A DNA stretch of 36,474 nt, taken from an uncultured Lachnospiraceae bacterium. GTDB taxonomy: Bacteria; Bacillota; Clostridia; Lachnospirales; Lachnospiraceae. Below are positions 1 through 7,014 of this stretch, in pieces. The notes under the pieces were generated by a model. The model was not told the origin of the DNA. It saw only the letters and a list, made by a program, of their open reading frames with translations, and ran no database searches. How positions within the stretch are numbered: position 1 is the first letter of the stretch; each line of letters starts with the position of its first letter. A program made the translations under genes and the position numbers. Location of the stretch: contig CAJUMB010000034.1 in assembly GCA_910587105.1 (NCBI GenBank), forward strand, positions 1 to 36,474. The letters are read 5' to 3'.

Positions 1-122
1 AAAATGATATTCTGGACATATTCAAGAATGGCAGCAGTATCATAAGAGAAATTGTTTTCGTCCAGTACATCGTTCTCCAGTAAATCTGCGGCTATTGCCT
101 TTGCTATGTCGGTTCTATTCAT
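1..122 (-). CDS. small hypothetical protein, cut by left window edge
   Basis: The first 40 residues of an open frame are visible and the rest lies outside the window. It begins MNRTDIAKAIAADLL and is acidic and helical-looking. Its ATG (122-120) overlaps the stop of the upstream gene by 8 nt, so the two are probably translationally coupled. It is the third member of a tightly packed minus-strand cluster of small genes, an arrangement typical of accessory regions in Firmicute integrative elements. I do not recognise a domain and assign no function. Confidence 0.55.
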   Translation of the reverse strand, partial: MNRTDIAKAIAADLLENDVLDENNFSYDTAAILEYVQNII

Positions 123-369
123 CAGCGACACCACCTTTCTCGACAGACAATGAGCCTATGATAAAACTGTATATGCTTTCGATAGTATCAAGACTTTCCA
201 GTTCGGACACAATATGGATAACTTCGGCTTTGCGTTCACCTATTGGCTCATGCTCTGCCTTGCGTTCTTCTTTGCGGTACTTTGCAAGCAAATAATGATA
301 TATCTTGAAAATATAGTCCTCATTCTTCATTTCCAGTAACATCTTGATAATCAATATCTCATACTTCAT
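115..369 (-). CDS. small hypothetical protein of an integrative-element cluster
   Basis: This 84-residue soluble protein starts MKYEILIIKMLLEMKN and has a charged central stretch rich in K, R and E (about residues 30-50). No transmembrane segment or catalytic motif is visible. Its ATG overlaps the TGA of the 54-residue gene before it in an ATGA arrangement (366-369), and its stop overlaps the next start by 8 nt, so the three genes form one coupled message. The composition and packing resemble ICE or plasmid accessory genes of gut Clostridia. The function is unknown. Confidence 0.6.
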   Translation of the reverse strand: MKYEILIIKMLLEMKNEDYIFKIYHYLLAKYRKEERKAEHEPIGERKAEVIHIVSELESLDTIESIYSFIIGSLSVEKGGVADE

Positions 370-530
370 ATTGCATCGCCTTTCTCAACTCCGATACCGT
401 ACTGCATGAATCCGTAAAGCAGTTTGATGACATGCTGCCTGATTTCTGTATCGGTATCTATGCGGTCTAAGAAGTCCTTAGTTCCTTTTCTTAAAGCGTC
501 TGCGTATTCCTTGCTTTCCTCTTTACTCAT
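366..530 (-). CDS. 54-aa hypothetical protein
   Basis: A short complete frame begins MSKEESKEYADALRKG and ends GVEKGDAI. The stop overlaps the start codon of the next gene (ATGA), and an imperfect AGGCGG-type ribosome site lies about 10 nt before the ATG. It is mostly helical and charged and has no recognised domain. It is believable mainly because it is the first member of a tightly overlapping three-gene array. No clear promoter is visible upstream. Confidence 0.5.
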   Translation of the reverse strand: MSKEESKEYADALRKGTKDFLDRIDTDTEIRQHVIKLLYGFMQYGIGVEKGDAI

Positions 531-656
531 GTTTTGCACCGCCTTTTAAGATGTGGCTTGTAACCAATGCGGCAAGCATTACCAAAAAAGCAGTAAACCA
601 AAACCGGGTATGATATGATTTTTTATATCCGGCTTTGCTATGTGTCCGGGTTACTT

Positions 657-699
657 GCCCTTGTCAGAGATTGCGGCTCTGTAAGGGCATTTTTATTTT
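657..699 (+). terminator. putative rho-independent terminator
   Basis: GCCCTT (657-662) pairs with AAGGGC (683-688) around an inner CAGAG/CTCTG stem, and TTTTTATTTT follows. No intact plus-strand gene precedes it, so it may be left from a deleted gene or be transcribed from beyond an old junction. Apart from this hairpin I see nothing firm in 531-796. A short frame reading LVMLAALVTSHILKGGAKHE lies at 526-610 on the minus strand but has no ribosome site. Confidence 0.4.
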
Positions 700-796
700 C
701 TTTTAATCTGCATACACTTCTTTTCTTTGGCTCACCCTATATGGTGCATTGTTTACAATTCCTGCGGCTGTCAGATAGCCAGATTAAAGAATGTCC

Positions 797-863
797 GTTA
801 TCACTAAGAAAAAGTGATGGATATTTTTAAAAAGTGTTATTTATCACTTATAAGTGATATAAT
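797..863 (+). promoter_or_regulatory. promoter with twin operators for the HTH repressor
   Basis: Two related inverted repeats precede the small HTH gene: ATCACT-N7-AGTGAT (800-818) and the perfect 18-bp palindrome TATCACTTATAAGTGATA (842-859). The second runs into a consensus -10 box TATAAT (858-863), so a bound repressor would cover the promoter. The -35 region (about 834-839) is weak. Sharing of ATCACT/AGTGAT half-sites suggests cooperative binding of a dimer, probably the Cro-like protein encoded just downstream. Confidence 0.65.
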
Positions 864-894
864 GAATTTATCTTATAAGAAAGAGGGTGTAAAC

Positions 895-1107
895 ATGTCC
901 ATGTCAGAAAAAATACGAATCGCATTAGTAAAGCGAAAAATATCTGTTACGGAACTAGCTAACAGTCTTAACACTTCTCAAAGTAACTTCTCAAATAAAC
1001 TAAAACGTGATAATTTCAGCGAAAAGGAACTGAATCAGATAGCCGACATTCTAAATTGTGATTTTAAAGGGATTTTTGTAATGAGAGATACAAAAGAAGA
1101 AATATAA
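895..1107 (+). CDS. Cro/C1-type helix-turn-helix regulator
   Basis: This 70-residue protein is almost entirely one HTH domain: KISVTELANSLNTSQSNFSNKLK (about residues 15-37) has the helix-turn-helix pattern of Cro/C1 (XRE) repressors. I chose ATG 895 because it follows AAGAGGG at good spacing; an upstream in-frame ATG at 814 falls inside the operator. Perfect palindromes around its own -10 box suggest autoregulation. Such small repressors usually control ICE or prophage functions, but the genes it once controlled appear to be lost or outside the window. Confidence 0.8.
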   Translation: MSMSEKIRIALVKRKISVTELANSLNTSQSNFSNKLKRDNFSEKELNQIADILNCDFKGIFVMRDTKEEI

Positions 1108-1115
1108 TAAAACTC

Positions 1116-1144
1116 TTGAACCTCTTTGCTAGATATGCTATATT
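1116..1144 (+). promoter_or_regulatory. promoter of the antisense RNA
   Basis: TTGAAC (1116-1121), a 17-bp spacer and TATATT (1139-1144) preceded by TG at -15 make a strong extended -10 promoter. No open reading frame follows. Transcription would start near 1151 and reach the terminator at 1217-1256. Confidence 0.65.
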
Positions 1145-1150
1145 GTAGAT

Positions 1151-1256
1151 AGAAAAGGGAGAACCATAGAAGCGGCTCTACCCCTCAAACGATAACTCAA
1201 TACCTCTTACGAGGTCAGCCGTCGCTATTGCAGTAGTGGCGGCTATTTCTTTTTTC
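1151..1256 (+). ncRNA. candidate type I antitoxin RNA (RatA-like)
   Basis: A transcript of roughly 105 nt is framed by the promoter at 1116-1144 and a strong terminator: AGCCGTCGCTA (1217-1227) pairs with TAGTGGCGGCT (1234-1244), with two wobble pairs and a T-rich tail. It runs against the toxin gene and overlaps the end of its coding region and its 3' untranslated region. This is the geometry of Bacillus txpA/RatA, where an RNA complementary to the 3' part of toxin mRNA silences it. Its 5' portion (1163-1186) also resembles the toxin leader in the same sense, which is unusual. The role is inferred. Confidence 0.55.
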
Positions 1257-1338
1257 CCTTGTAAATCTGATAAATCAAATTAGCAAGGGCAACAATGAAT
1301 ATACCAATTTGGATTAAATCCGCATATGTAACATACAT
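1243..1338 (-). CDS. holin-like membrane toxin peptide (type I TA)
   Basis: This 31-residue peptide starts MYVTYADLIQIGIFIV and has one membrane-spanning stretch (about residues 8-26) followed by a basic IYKGKKK tail, the look of the putative holin-like toxins (TxpA/BsrG type) of Firmicutes. A strong AAAGGAGG lies 8 nt before the ATG. A longer reading from 1431 exists but the ribosome site decides the short form. Its promoter is TTGTCG-N17-TATAAT with an extended -10 (1466-1438). The long leader and the convergent antisense RNA support toxin control at the RNA level. Confidence 0.65.
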   Translation of the reverse strand: MYVTYADLIQIGIFIVALANLIYQIYKGKKK

Positions 1339-1437
1339 TGCATCGCCCTCCTTTCTTTCGTTTGGAGGGCTGCTTTGAACCCTCCGAAAAATAAGAGGGG
1401 TAAAGCCGCCTTTGACTCTATGGTTTCCCATATCGGG

Positions 1438-1466
1438 ATTATAGCATATCTACCCTTTTTCGACAA
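1438..1466 (-). promoter_or_regulatory. promoter of the holin-like toxin
   Basis: On the minus strand TTGTCG (1466-1461), a 17-bp spacer and TATAAT (1443-1438) with TG one base upstream form an extended -10 promoter. About 100 nt of leader separate it from the toxin start. The spacer and first transcribed bases are nearly the same as those of the antisense promoter, in inverted orientation. Confidence 0.65.
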
Positions 1467-1509
1467 TAACCCTTTTTTGTAACTTGTGGAAATTTCGGTA
1501 ACTTGATGA

Positions 1510-1728
1510 AGCAGATTCAGCTTTGCATATAGACACACTCTAGCATATACCAAAGCACGCAAAACACAACACGCTAGAATCCGATATAATAATCATATCT
1601 CTGATTATAAAGAAAAACATTATGAACCGTGGAGAATAGCAGCAGAGAAAGCCAGAGATGAATTTCAAAAAGCAAATGACATAAACGGCTTTCAAAAATG
1701 GCTTGACGAACATAAAGATTCCTTTTGA
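1510..1728 (+). pseudogene. C-terminal fragment of an unidentified protein
   Basis: After a TGA at 1507-1509 the frame stays open to the TGA at 1726-1728 and has no plausible start. The latter half reads like genuine coding sequence: HYEPWRIAAEKARDEF, then GFQKWLDEHKDSF, charged and helical. A good terminator follows immediately (1737-1770), which supports a real gene end. The N-terminal part was probably lost in a deletion. I do not recognise the family; mobilisation or recombination proteins of integrative elements are possible. Confidence 0.4.
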
Positions 1729-1736
1729 TGCAACAT

Positions 1737-1770
1737 AAAAAGACTACCGGTAACTGCTGATAGTCTTTTC
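1737..1770 (+). terminator. rho-independent terminator
   Basis: AAAAGACTA (1737-1745) pairs with TAGTCTTTT (1761-1769) around a 15-nt loop. The T-run on the plus strand and the A-run on the other side make it potentially bidirectional. It ends the gene fragment at 1510-1728. Confidence 0.65.
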
Positions 1771-2172
1771 TATTGACATACAATCTGACATATTTTTATT
1801 CAAACAGGACAAATAAAGACGGTAAACTGACTACTGGGCAACATATCAAAATTCCCGAAATCCCTTAATTTTTAGCCACTTTCACACAAAGACGAAACAA
1901 CACGCATTTCACATTGTACTTACAAGATGTGAGTGCTAATTTTTTCTGGTAATTTTTACAAACCTTAATTACGCATACACGAAGCACCTGTCATTTACGC
2001 TGTCATGGGCTGTGCCATAGGCACAAAAAGACTTCGAGAGTATATATAGAGGAAATGGAGGAAAAGAAAATTCAGGCAGCATAAGGTTATAGAGCATTTC
2101 GAAGCTCAGATTTCACAGTTTGAGTTGATATTGGCAAAGACAAGCGGTAACTGGAAGATTATAGGATAGATT
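1771..2172 (+). other. decayed coding debris, no intact gene
   Basis: Two open scraps look like ends of former proteins: one ending LTTGQHIKIPEIP (stop near 1869), and one near 2050-2168 containing KVIEHFEAQISQFELILAK. Neither has a start or ribosome site. They suggest deletion-worn genes of the same integrative element. Nothing else is supported here. Confidence 0.3.
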
Positions 2173-2219
2173 AAAAAGAAGAATATGGGTAATCATTATA
2201 TCCATATTCTTCTTTTGCC
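2173..2219 (+). terminator. strong terminator-like hairpin
   Basis: A perfect 15-bp stem, AAAAGAAGAATATGG (2174-2188) with CCATATTCTTCTTTT (2202-2216), closes a 13-nt loop. T-rich and A-rich flanks make it usable on both strands. It separates the plus-strand debris from the minus-strand kinase pseudogene. Confidence 0.7.
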
Positions 2220-2292
2220 GCCGTTGTTGCATTATGCATTGATAACTGCATTAGTATTAACAATTTTACAGGAGTTATGGAAAGTATATATG

Positions 2293-2544
2293 TTAGAACA
2301 TCTTAGCAATTCCCAGTGCTATAACTTTTATATCGACATAAGCGGTATTGATACATAAATCATAATTTGATTTATCGCCACATTTTCTATCCATAAAAAA
2401 AGAATAGTATTTTGCACGCCTTTTATCAATTTTTATGATATGTAACCGCAATTCTTTGTCTGATAAATGTTCCTGCTCTGTTGATTTTTCACGGCAACAC
2501 TTTATGTTACTTTCTATATCTGCATAAACAAAAATCCTAAATGG
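2293..2544 (-). pseudogene. cytidylate kinase-like protein, C-terminal remnant
   Basis: The minus strand reads FRIFVYADIES, then DKRRAKYYSFFMDRKCGDKSNYDLCINT and ends LGIAKMF with a stop at 2295-2293. This matches the second half of the cytidylate kinase-like family (P-loop kinases of about 200 residues) through FVYAD, DK.RA.YY.FF.DR and NYDLC.NT. An in-frame TAG at 2547-2545 precedes it and the P-loop half is missing, so it is a broken gene. The fragment itself has stayed open, so loss may be recent. Confidence 0.6.
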
Positions 2545-2628
2545 CTAATGGCAATGGTAGTACTCAAAATAGAAAATTATAGGGAAAGTGAAAGGCATAT
2601 GCAGTGGAGCACATGTCTTTTCTCTTGG

Positions 2629-2901
2629 CTATAGCCCGAACAGATCCGCATGGGTTCCGGTTCGCACAAGATACAGTTCGTTGTCATTTATCTGATAAAT
2701 AAGCAGCCAGTCCGGTAAAATGTGGCATTCCCGTTTTCCAGCAAGATTCCCGGAGAGGGAATGATCCTTGTTTTTCGGGGATAATGGTGCAGGAATCAGA
2801 AGTGTGTTTATGGCAGCGTTTAAAAGAGCCAGATCATATCCCCGTTTCTTGCACAGTTTCAAATCCTTTTTATATGCTGTAGAAGCATTAAGACTCAGCA
2901 T
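2629..2901 (-). CDS. yafQ: YafQ-family mRNA interferase toxin
   Basis: This 90-residue RelE/ParE-superfamily protein would cleave mRNA on the ribosome. The catalytic set of E. coli YafQ (His50, His63, Asp67, His87, Phe91) has an equally spaced counterpart: His47 in DHSLSG, His60 and Asp64 in ECHILPDW, His84 and Phe88 in RTGTHADLF. The signature PDWLLIY is intact, so the toxin is probably active. It starts 2 nt after the stop of the gene upstream (2904), the usual antitoxin-first order. No separate promoter is visible. Confidence 0.88.
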   Translation of the reverse strand: MLSLNASTAYKKDLKLCKKRGYDLALLNAAINTLLIPAPLSPKNKDHSLSGNLAGKRECHILPDWLLIYQINDNELYLVRTGTHADLFGL

Positions 2902-2903
2902 GA

Positions 2904-3128
2904 TTAGGCCTCCGACAGAAGCATATCAGTAAATTCCTCAGCAGTGCCATGGAAATGCTGCCCCCTGCCAGCCTTAATCATTTCCTCGACTTCCGTTATC
3001 GCCTCCATTGTTTCTGCGTTGGGTATTTCATCCGGGACTGCTGCCCCCTGCAGATAGGCGACGATATAATACATTTTGCTGTCGGGTATCTGGTCTATGA
3101 GATTTTTGGCGAGTTCCTTATAACTCAT
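2904..3128 (-). CDS. antitoxin partner of YafQ (RelB/DinJ-like role)
   Basis: This 74-residue acidic protein starts MSYKELAKNLIDQIPDSKMYYIVAYLQG, a form I associate with small Clostridial antitoxins, and ends in a helical acidic tail that could wrap the toxin. It lies directly upstream of the YafQ gene with a 2-nt gap. AAAGGAAG precedes the ATG. A promoter, TTGACG-N17-TATACT (3221-3193), drives the pair, and an inverted repeat TATGC-GGCT-GCATA (3156-3169) in the leader could be the operator. A ribbon-helix-helix fold is assumed from the partner, not seen directly. Confidence 0.7.
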   Translation of the reverse strand: MSYKELAKNLIDQIPDSKMYYIVAYLQGAAVPDEIPNAETMEAITEVEEMIKAGRGQHFHGTAEEFTDMLLSEA

Positions 3129-3192
3129 AGTGAATACTTCCTTTCTTTGTTATTGTATGCGGCTGCATATTCTGTATTCATTTGCTGATATT

Positions 3193-3221
3193 AGTATACA
3201 CTAAAAAAATATAAGCGTCAA
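3193..3221 (-). promoter_or_regulatory. promoter of the YafQ toxin-antitoxin operon
   Basis: On the minus strand TTGACG (3221-3216), a 17-bp spacer and TATACT (3198-3193) give a near-consensus sigma-A promoter about 65 bp before the antitoxin start. A small palindrome at 3156-3169 lies just downstream and may bind the antitoxin. Confidence 0.7.
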
Positions 3222-3309
3222 TTAAGACAGCCTGGAAGCGGATCAAGGAAGGCATGACAGAACCACCAAATGGCTTTAAGGCCCGCTTTGCTTACCCTAA
3301 AGTGCTGTC

Positions 3310-4299
3310 TTACCGCTCCTCCCGGAAATAATTCACCCCGCAGCTTTTCGGCTGCATATTTTCCTGTCTCTGGCGGATGCTGGCTGCAATCAGCACCAGT
3401 ATGGTCACTGTGTAGGGGAGCATTTCATATATCTGGATCGGCATTCCAGGTATAGGAAGGTAGAGGCGCAGTACTGTCAGCCCGCCAAATATTACGGCCG
3501 CCACCAAAGACCTGGCCGGACTCCAGACAGAGAAAATGACCAGAGCTACAGAAAGCCAGCCATACCCGCTGACACAGTTGTGCACCCACACGCCGGAGGT
3601 GGTCACCATACTCATGTACATGCCGCCTATGCCGCAGATGCCCCCGCCAATTATAACAGCTGTGTATTGATAACGGGTAGTGTCGATTCCAGCCGCGTCA
3701 GCTGCAGCCGGATCTTCACCTACGGCGCGCAGATTCAGCCCCAGGCGGGTCTTCCTGAGAAAATGGTTCATTGCCAGGGCCAGAATAATGGCAAAGTACA
3801 CCATCCAGTTGTACTGAAAAAGCAATTTTCCCAGCACGGGAATCTGTGACAGACCAGGGATGGACAGGTTGTGAAAAGCTGATTTCAATTCCTCGCCCAA
3901 GGCTGCGTAGCCTTCGGCCTGGTTTCCCAGATATTCTCCGAAGAAATTCCCCAATCCTGTGCCGAAAATTGTCAGGGTTAGTCCGGTTACATTCTGGTCG
4001 GCGTGTAATGAAATGGTGAGAAATCCATAGATCAGCGCCCCCAGGGCTCCCGCTGCAAAGGAAGCGGCCAGTGCCATCAGCGCCCCGGCTGTTCCGGAAG
4101 GGGAGGCACCTGCCATTAGTGCCATCTGTTCGTAAAAATAGGGGACTGACAGCCCGGCAATGGCACCCATGAACATCATTCCCTCTACCCCAAGGTTGAT
4201 ATTTCCCGATTTTTCTGTCAAAATCTCACCCAAGGTTCCGAAGAGAAGCGGTGTCCCGGCAAGTACCGCTGCTGCCGCCAGATTCAGTAATGTGTTCAT
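3310..4299 (-). CDS. nucleoside-type ABC transporter permease (NupC/YufQ-like)
   Basis: This 329-residue polytopic membrane protein belongs to the branched-chain amino acid/ribose permease superfamily. It has about eight hydrophobic segments and the hallmark GNINLGVEGMMFMGA (about residues 32-46) of the second permease in BMP-type nucleoside importers such as Bacillus NupQ and Lactococcus NupC. VGEDPAAADAAGID near residues 192-205 is the conserved cytoplasmic loop. Its start overlaps the previous permease stop (ATGA, 4296-4299). It would pair with the permease upstream to form the channel. No clear terminator follows. Confidence 0.88.
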   Translation of the reverse strand: MNTLLNLAAAAVLAGTPLLFGTLGEILTEKSGNINLGVEGMMFMGAIAGLSVPYFYEQMALMAGASPSGTAGALMALAASFAAGALGALIYGFLTISLHADQNVTGLTLTIFGTGLGNFFGEYLGNQAEGYAALGEELKSAFHNLSIPGLSQIPVLGKLLFQYNWMVYFAIILALAMNHFLRKTRLGLNLRAVGEDPAAADAAGIDTTRYQYTAVIIGGGICGIGGMYMSMVTTSGVWVHNCVSGYGWLSVALVIFSVWSPARSLVAAVIFGGLTVLRLYLPIPGMPIQIYEMLPYTVTILVLIAASIRQRQENMQPKSCGVNYFREER

Positions 4300-5393
4300 G
4301 GGTTTTCCCTCCTTCGTCTGCTGTTTACCAGCCTATAATTCATAAAAAATTCACATCCAAGCATAAAGAACAGAATCATTCCGGTGAGCACTTCAGAAGC
4401 CGAAGAGGGGATTTTAAAAGTGGTCTGGATTTTGTTGGAACCCCGTTCTAAAATTGCAATAAACAGGGAAGCGGCCAGCATTCCGAACGGGTTCAGCTTG
4501 GCCATCCAGGCGGCGGTAATGGCGGTAAATCCCACGCCCCCGGCAGTTCCTTCTGTGATGGTATAATCTGACCCGGCCACCTGGAATACAGCAGCCAGTC
4601 CGGCCAGTGCCCCGGATAAGAACATGGTACGTATGATTACAAGATTGACAGGGATTCCGGCATAGCGGGCTGTGTGGATGCTGTCTCCTGTCACAGCAAT
4701 TTCGTAACCCTGTTTTGTCCTGGTGAGGTAAACATAAAACAGGACTACAAGAACCAGCGCCATTACCCATCCCCAGTGAACGCCCAGAATCTTGGACAGC
4801 CGTGCCCGGTCATCCAGCATGGGCATCTTGGGAAATTGGCTCTGAGGCGCTTTCCAAGGGCCGTTCTGCAGATATTGTACAAGGGCCAGGGCCATGTAGT
4901 TGAGCATCAGAGTGAACAGTGTCTCGTTGGTTCCTAATTTTGCTTTGAAGAAAGCCGGAATCATCCCGTAGATTCCGCCCCCCGCCATACCGGCTGCAAG
5001 CATGACCGGAATCAGTACAGGCCTGGGCATACGGTCATACAGGAAAAAGGCAAAATATCCGGCGAAGACGGCTCCCATGAGGAACTGCCCCTCTGCGCCA
5101 ATATTCCAGAACCGCATTTTAAAGGCCAGTGCAGCGCCCATGGCGGTAATCAGAAGGGGTACCGCGATTTTCACCGTTTCCCGCCGGACAGTGGGGGTTC
5201 CCAGCGCTCCTGCCAGCATATCCCCGTACACGGCCAAGGGATTATGTCCCAGGGCCAGAATCAGCAGAGCACCGGACAGCAGTGCCCCTGCCAGGGCAAT
5301 ACCGCGGATGAGCCACTGCCTTTTGACGGACAGGGTATCCCTTTTTACAATGTGAAGGAAAGACCCTGCTTTTGGTTTTTGCTGATGGTTCAT
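4296..5393 (-). CDS. nucleoside-type ABC transporter permease (NupB/YufP-like)
   Basis: This 365-residue membrane protein has a basic cytoplasmic N-terminus and about nine hydrophobic segments. FWNIGAEGQFLMGA and the loop VTGDSIHTARYAGIP mark the first permease of BMP-type importers (NupP, NupB). I place the start at ATG 5393, after GAGGAGGTGAAACC, which overlaps the ATPase stop as ATGA; a longer reading from 5423 would overlap further and lacks a ribosome site. It is translationally coupled on both sides, consistent with 1:1 subunit supply. Confidence 0.88.
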   Translation of the reverse strand: MNHQQKPKAGSFLHIVKRDTLSVKRQWLIRGIALAGALLSGALLILALGHNPLAVYGDMLAGALGTPTVRRETVKIAVPLLITAMGAALAFKMRFWNIGAEGQFLMGAVFAGYFAFFLYDRMPRPVLIPVMLAAGMAGGGIYGMIPAFFKAKLGTNETLFTLMLNYMALALVQYLQNGPWKAPQSQFPKMPMLDDRARLSKILGVHWGWVMALVLVVLFYVYLTRTKQGYEIAVTGDSIHTARYAGIPVNLVIIRTMFLSGALAGLAAVFQVAGSDYTITEGTAGGVGFTAITAAWMAKLNPFGMLAASLFIAILERGSNKIQTTFKIPSSASEVLTGMILFFMLGCEFFMNYRLVNSRRRRENP

Positions 5394-6952
5394 GGTTTCA
5401 CCTCCTCGTGGTCCGGCGTCCATCCAGACTGAAGCATCATCATGCCGATTTCTTCTTTGGTGGTCTTTTTGGGGTCCATTACTTTGCTGGCTTTTCCAGC
5501 GCAGAGAACCAGGAGTTTGTCGGATAATTCCATCAATACATCCAGGTCTTCCCCCAGGAAGATTACTGCTGTGCCTTTTTTCTTCTGTTCCCCCAGCATA
5601 TGATATATTTTATGGGAAGTCTGAATGTCCAGCCCCCGCACCGGATAGGCGGCGATGAGAACGGAAGGATCATTAGAAATCTCCCGTCCCAGGAGGATTT
5701 TCTGAACATTGCCCCCGGATAAGCGGCGGACAGGTGTAGATATGCCTGGAGTCTGAATATCTAGTTCCTGAATCAGCCGCCTGGATATTTCCCTGGGCTT
5801 TTTCCGGTTCAGAAACAGGCCGGGATTGTTCCGGTAACTGCGCAGCATCACATTGTCAACCATGTCCATGGAAGGAGCCAGTCCCATGCCCAGCCGGTCT
5901 TCGGGTATGAAGGCCATGGAAATTCCCTGCTGGTAGATTTTACCGCTTGGCCAGCCGGTTATATTTTCCATTTCCTGCCCCGGTGCTGTCCCACAGTTGT
6001 ATAAGATCTTGCCGCCAGATACCGGGTATAGGCCGGCGATAGCCTCACACAGCTCTTTTTGTCCGCTTCCGGAGATTCCAGCGATACCCAGGATTTCTCC
6101 TGCATAGGCGGAAAAGCTCACCCGGTCCAGAGCTTTTCCCCGGTCTGGACCAGGACAGGTCAGTTCTGACACCCGGAGCATTTCTTTGCCGCGTACTGCC
6201 TGGGGATGTTCAATGTCCAGACTGACTGACTGCCCCACCATTTTTTCGGTCAATTCCTCCAGGGTGGTGGAAGCGGTGTCTACAGTCCCGGCATTTTCCC
6301 CTTTTCTCAGGATAGCCGCCCGGTCGGAGATGGCAAGCACCTCGTGGAGCTTGTGGGTGATTATAATGATGGATTTGCCGTCTTCTTTCATATTTCGAAG
6401 AACATTAAAAAGTTTTTGTGTCTCTTGGGGGGTGAGCACTGCTGTGGGTTCGTCCAGAATCAGAATCTCTGCACCCCGGTACAGAGCTTTTAAAATTTCC
6501 ACTGTCTGCTTTTCCGATACAGACATGTTGTATACTTTTTTCTGGGGGTCCAGGTCAAATCCATAACGCAAGGCGATTTCTTGTACTTTTTGGTTGAGTT
6601 CTTTCCTGTCCACGTACATTGTGCCAGGCAGTCCCAGCACAATGTTCTCCCCAGCGGTAAACACATCCACCAGCTTGAAATGCTGATGGATCATGCCGAT
6701 TCCCAGCTGAAACGCATCCCTGGGTGAGCGTATCTGCACTTTTTGGCCATGGACTTCAATGGTTCCGCTGTCAGGAAAGTAGATGCCCGCCAGTATATTC
6801 ATCAAGGTTGTTTTTCCGCTTCCGTTTTCGCCTAAAAGAGCCAGAATCTCCCCTCTGCGCAGTTCCAGATCCACCTTGTGGTCTGCTGTGGATGTTCCGA
6901 AGGTTTTTGTAATGTTAGCCATTCGTACCGCATTTTTTCCGGTGTGATTCAT
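5390..6952 (-). CDS. nucleoside-type ABC transporter ATPase (NupA/YufO-like)
   Basis: This 520-residue protein has two ABC domains in tandem. The first has Walker A GENGSGKTT (about residues 42-50), signature MSVSEKQ and Walker B ILILDEPTAVLTP. The second has a degenerate Walker A (GISGSGQKE), signature LSGGNVQK and the altered Walker B AAYPVRGLDI. This asymmetry is normal for the NupO/RbsA/MglA group. It powers the two downstream permeases. AAGGAG precedes the ATG. A stable hairpin separates it from the lipoprotein gene and may reduce its expression relative to the binding protein. Confidence 0.9.
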   Translation of the reverse strand: MNHTGKNAVRMANITKTFGTSTADHKVDLELRRGEILALLGENGSGKTTLMNILAGIYFPDSGTIEVHGQKVQIRSPRDAFQLGIGMIHQHFKLVDVFTAGENIVLGLPGTMYVDRKELNQKVQEIALRYGFDLDPQKKVYNMSVSEKQTVEILKALYRGAEILILDEPTAVLTPQETQKLFNVLRNMKEDGKSIIIITHKLHEVLAISDRAAILRKGENAGTVDTASTTLEELTEKMVGQSVSLDIEHPQAVRGKEMLRVSELTCPGPDRGKALDRVSFSAYAGEILGIAGISGSGQKELCEAIAGLYPVSGGKILYNCGTAPGQEMENITGWPSGKIYQQGISMAFIPEDRLGMGLAPSMDMVDNVMLRSYRNNPGLFLNRKKPREISRRLIQELDIQTPGISTPVRRLSGGNVQKILLGREISNDPSVLIAAYPVRGLDIQTSHKIYHMLGEQKKKGTAVIFLGEDLDVLMELSDKLLVLCAGKASKVMDPKKTTKEEIGMMMLQSGWTPDHEEVKP

Positions 6953-6966
6953 AACGTTTTCTCCTT

Positions 6967-7007
6967 AAAAGGGCAGGGCCGCTTTGGTATATGCAGTCCT
7001 GCCCCTT
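6967..7007 (-). terminator. intercistronic hairpin between binding protein and ATPase
   Basis: On the minus strand AAGGGGCAGG (7007-6998) pairs with CCTGCCCTTTT (6977-6967) with one wobble pair, and the T-run sits at the base of the stem just before the ATPase ribosome site. It is likely a leaky terminator or 3'-stabilising structure that keeps the solute-binding protein in excess. Confidence 0.6.
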
Positions 7008-7014
7008 GATTTGT

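Noticed and set aside
526..610. Short minus-strand hydrophobic frame LVMLAALVTSHILKGGAKHE
   Set aside because: There is no ribosome site or convincing start. It overlaps the start of the 54-aa gene by only a few bases and may be a small membrane protein, but support is too thin.
3218..3331. Plus-strand open scrap reading AWKRIKEGMTEPPNGF and ending YRSSRK, overlapping the permease end
   Set aside because: It is coding-like in composition but has no start, no ribosome site and no family I recognise, and it overlaps a solid gene. The AAGACAGC/GCTGTCTT inverted repeat in it lacks a T-run, so I did not call it a terminator.
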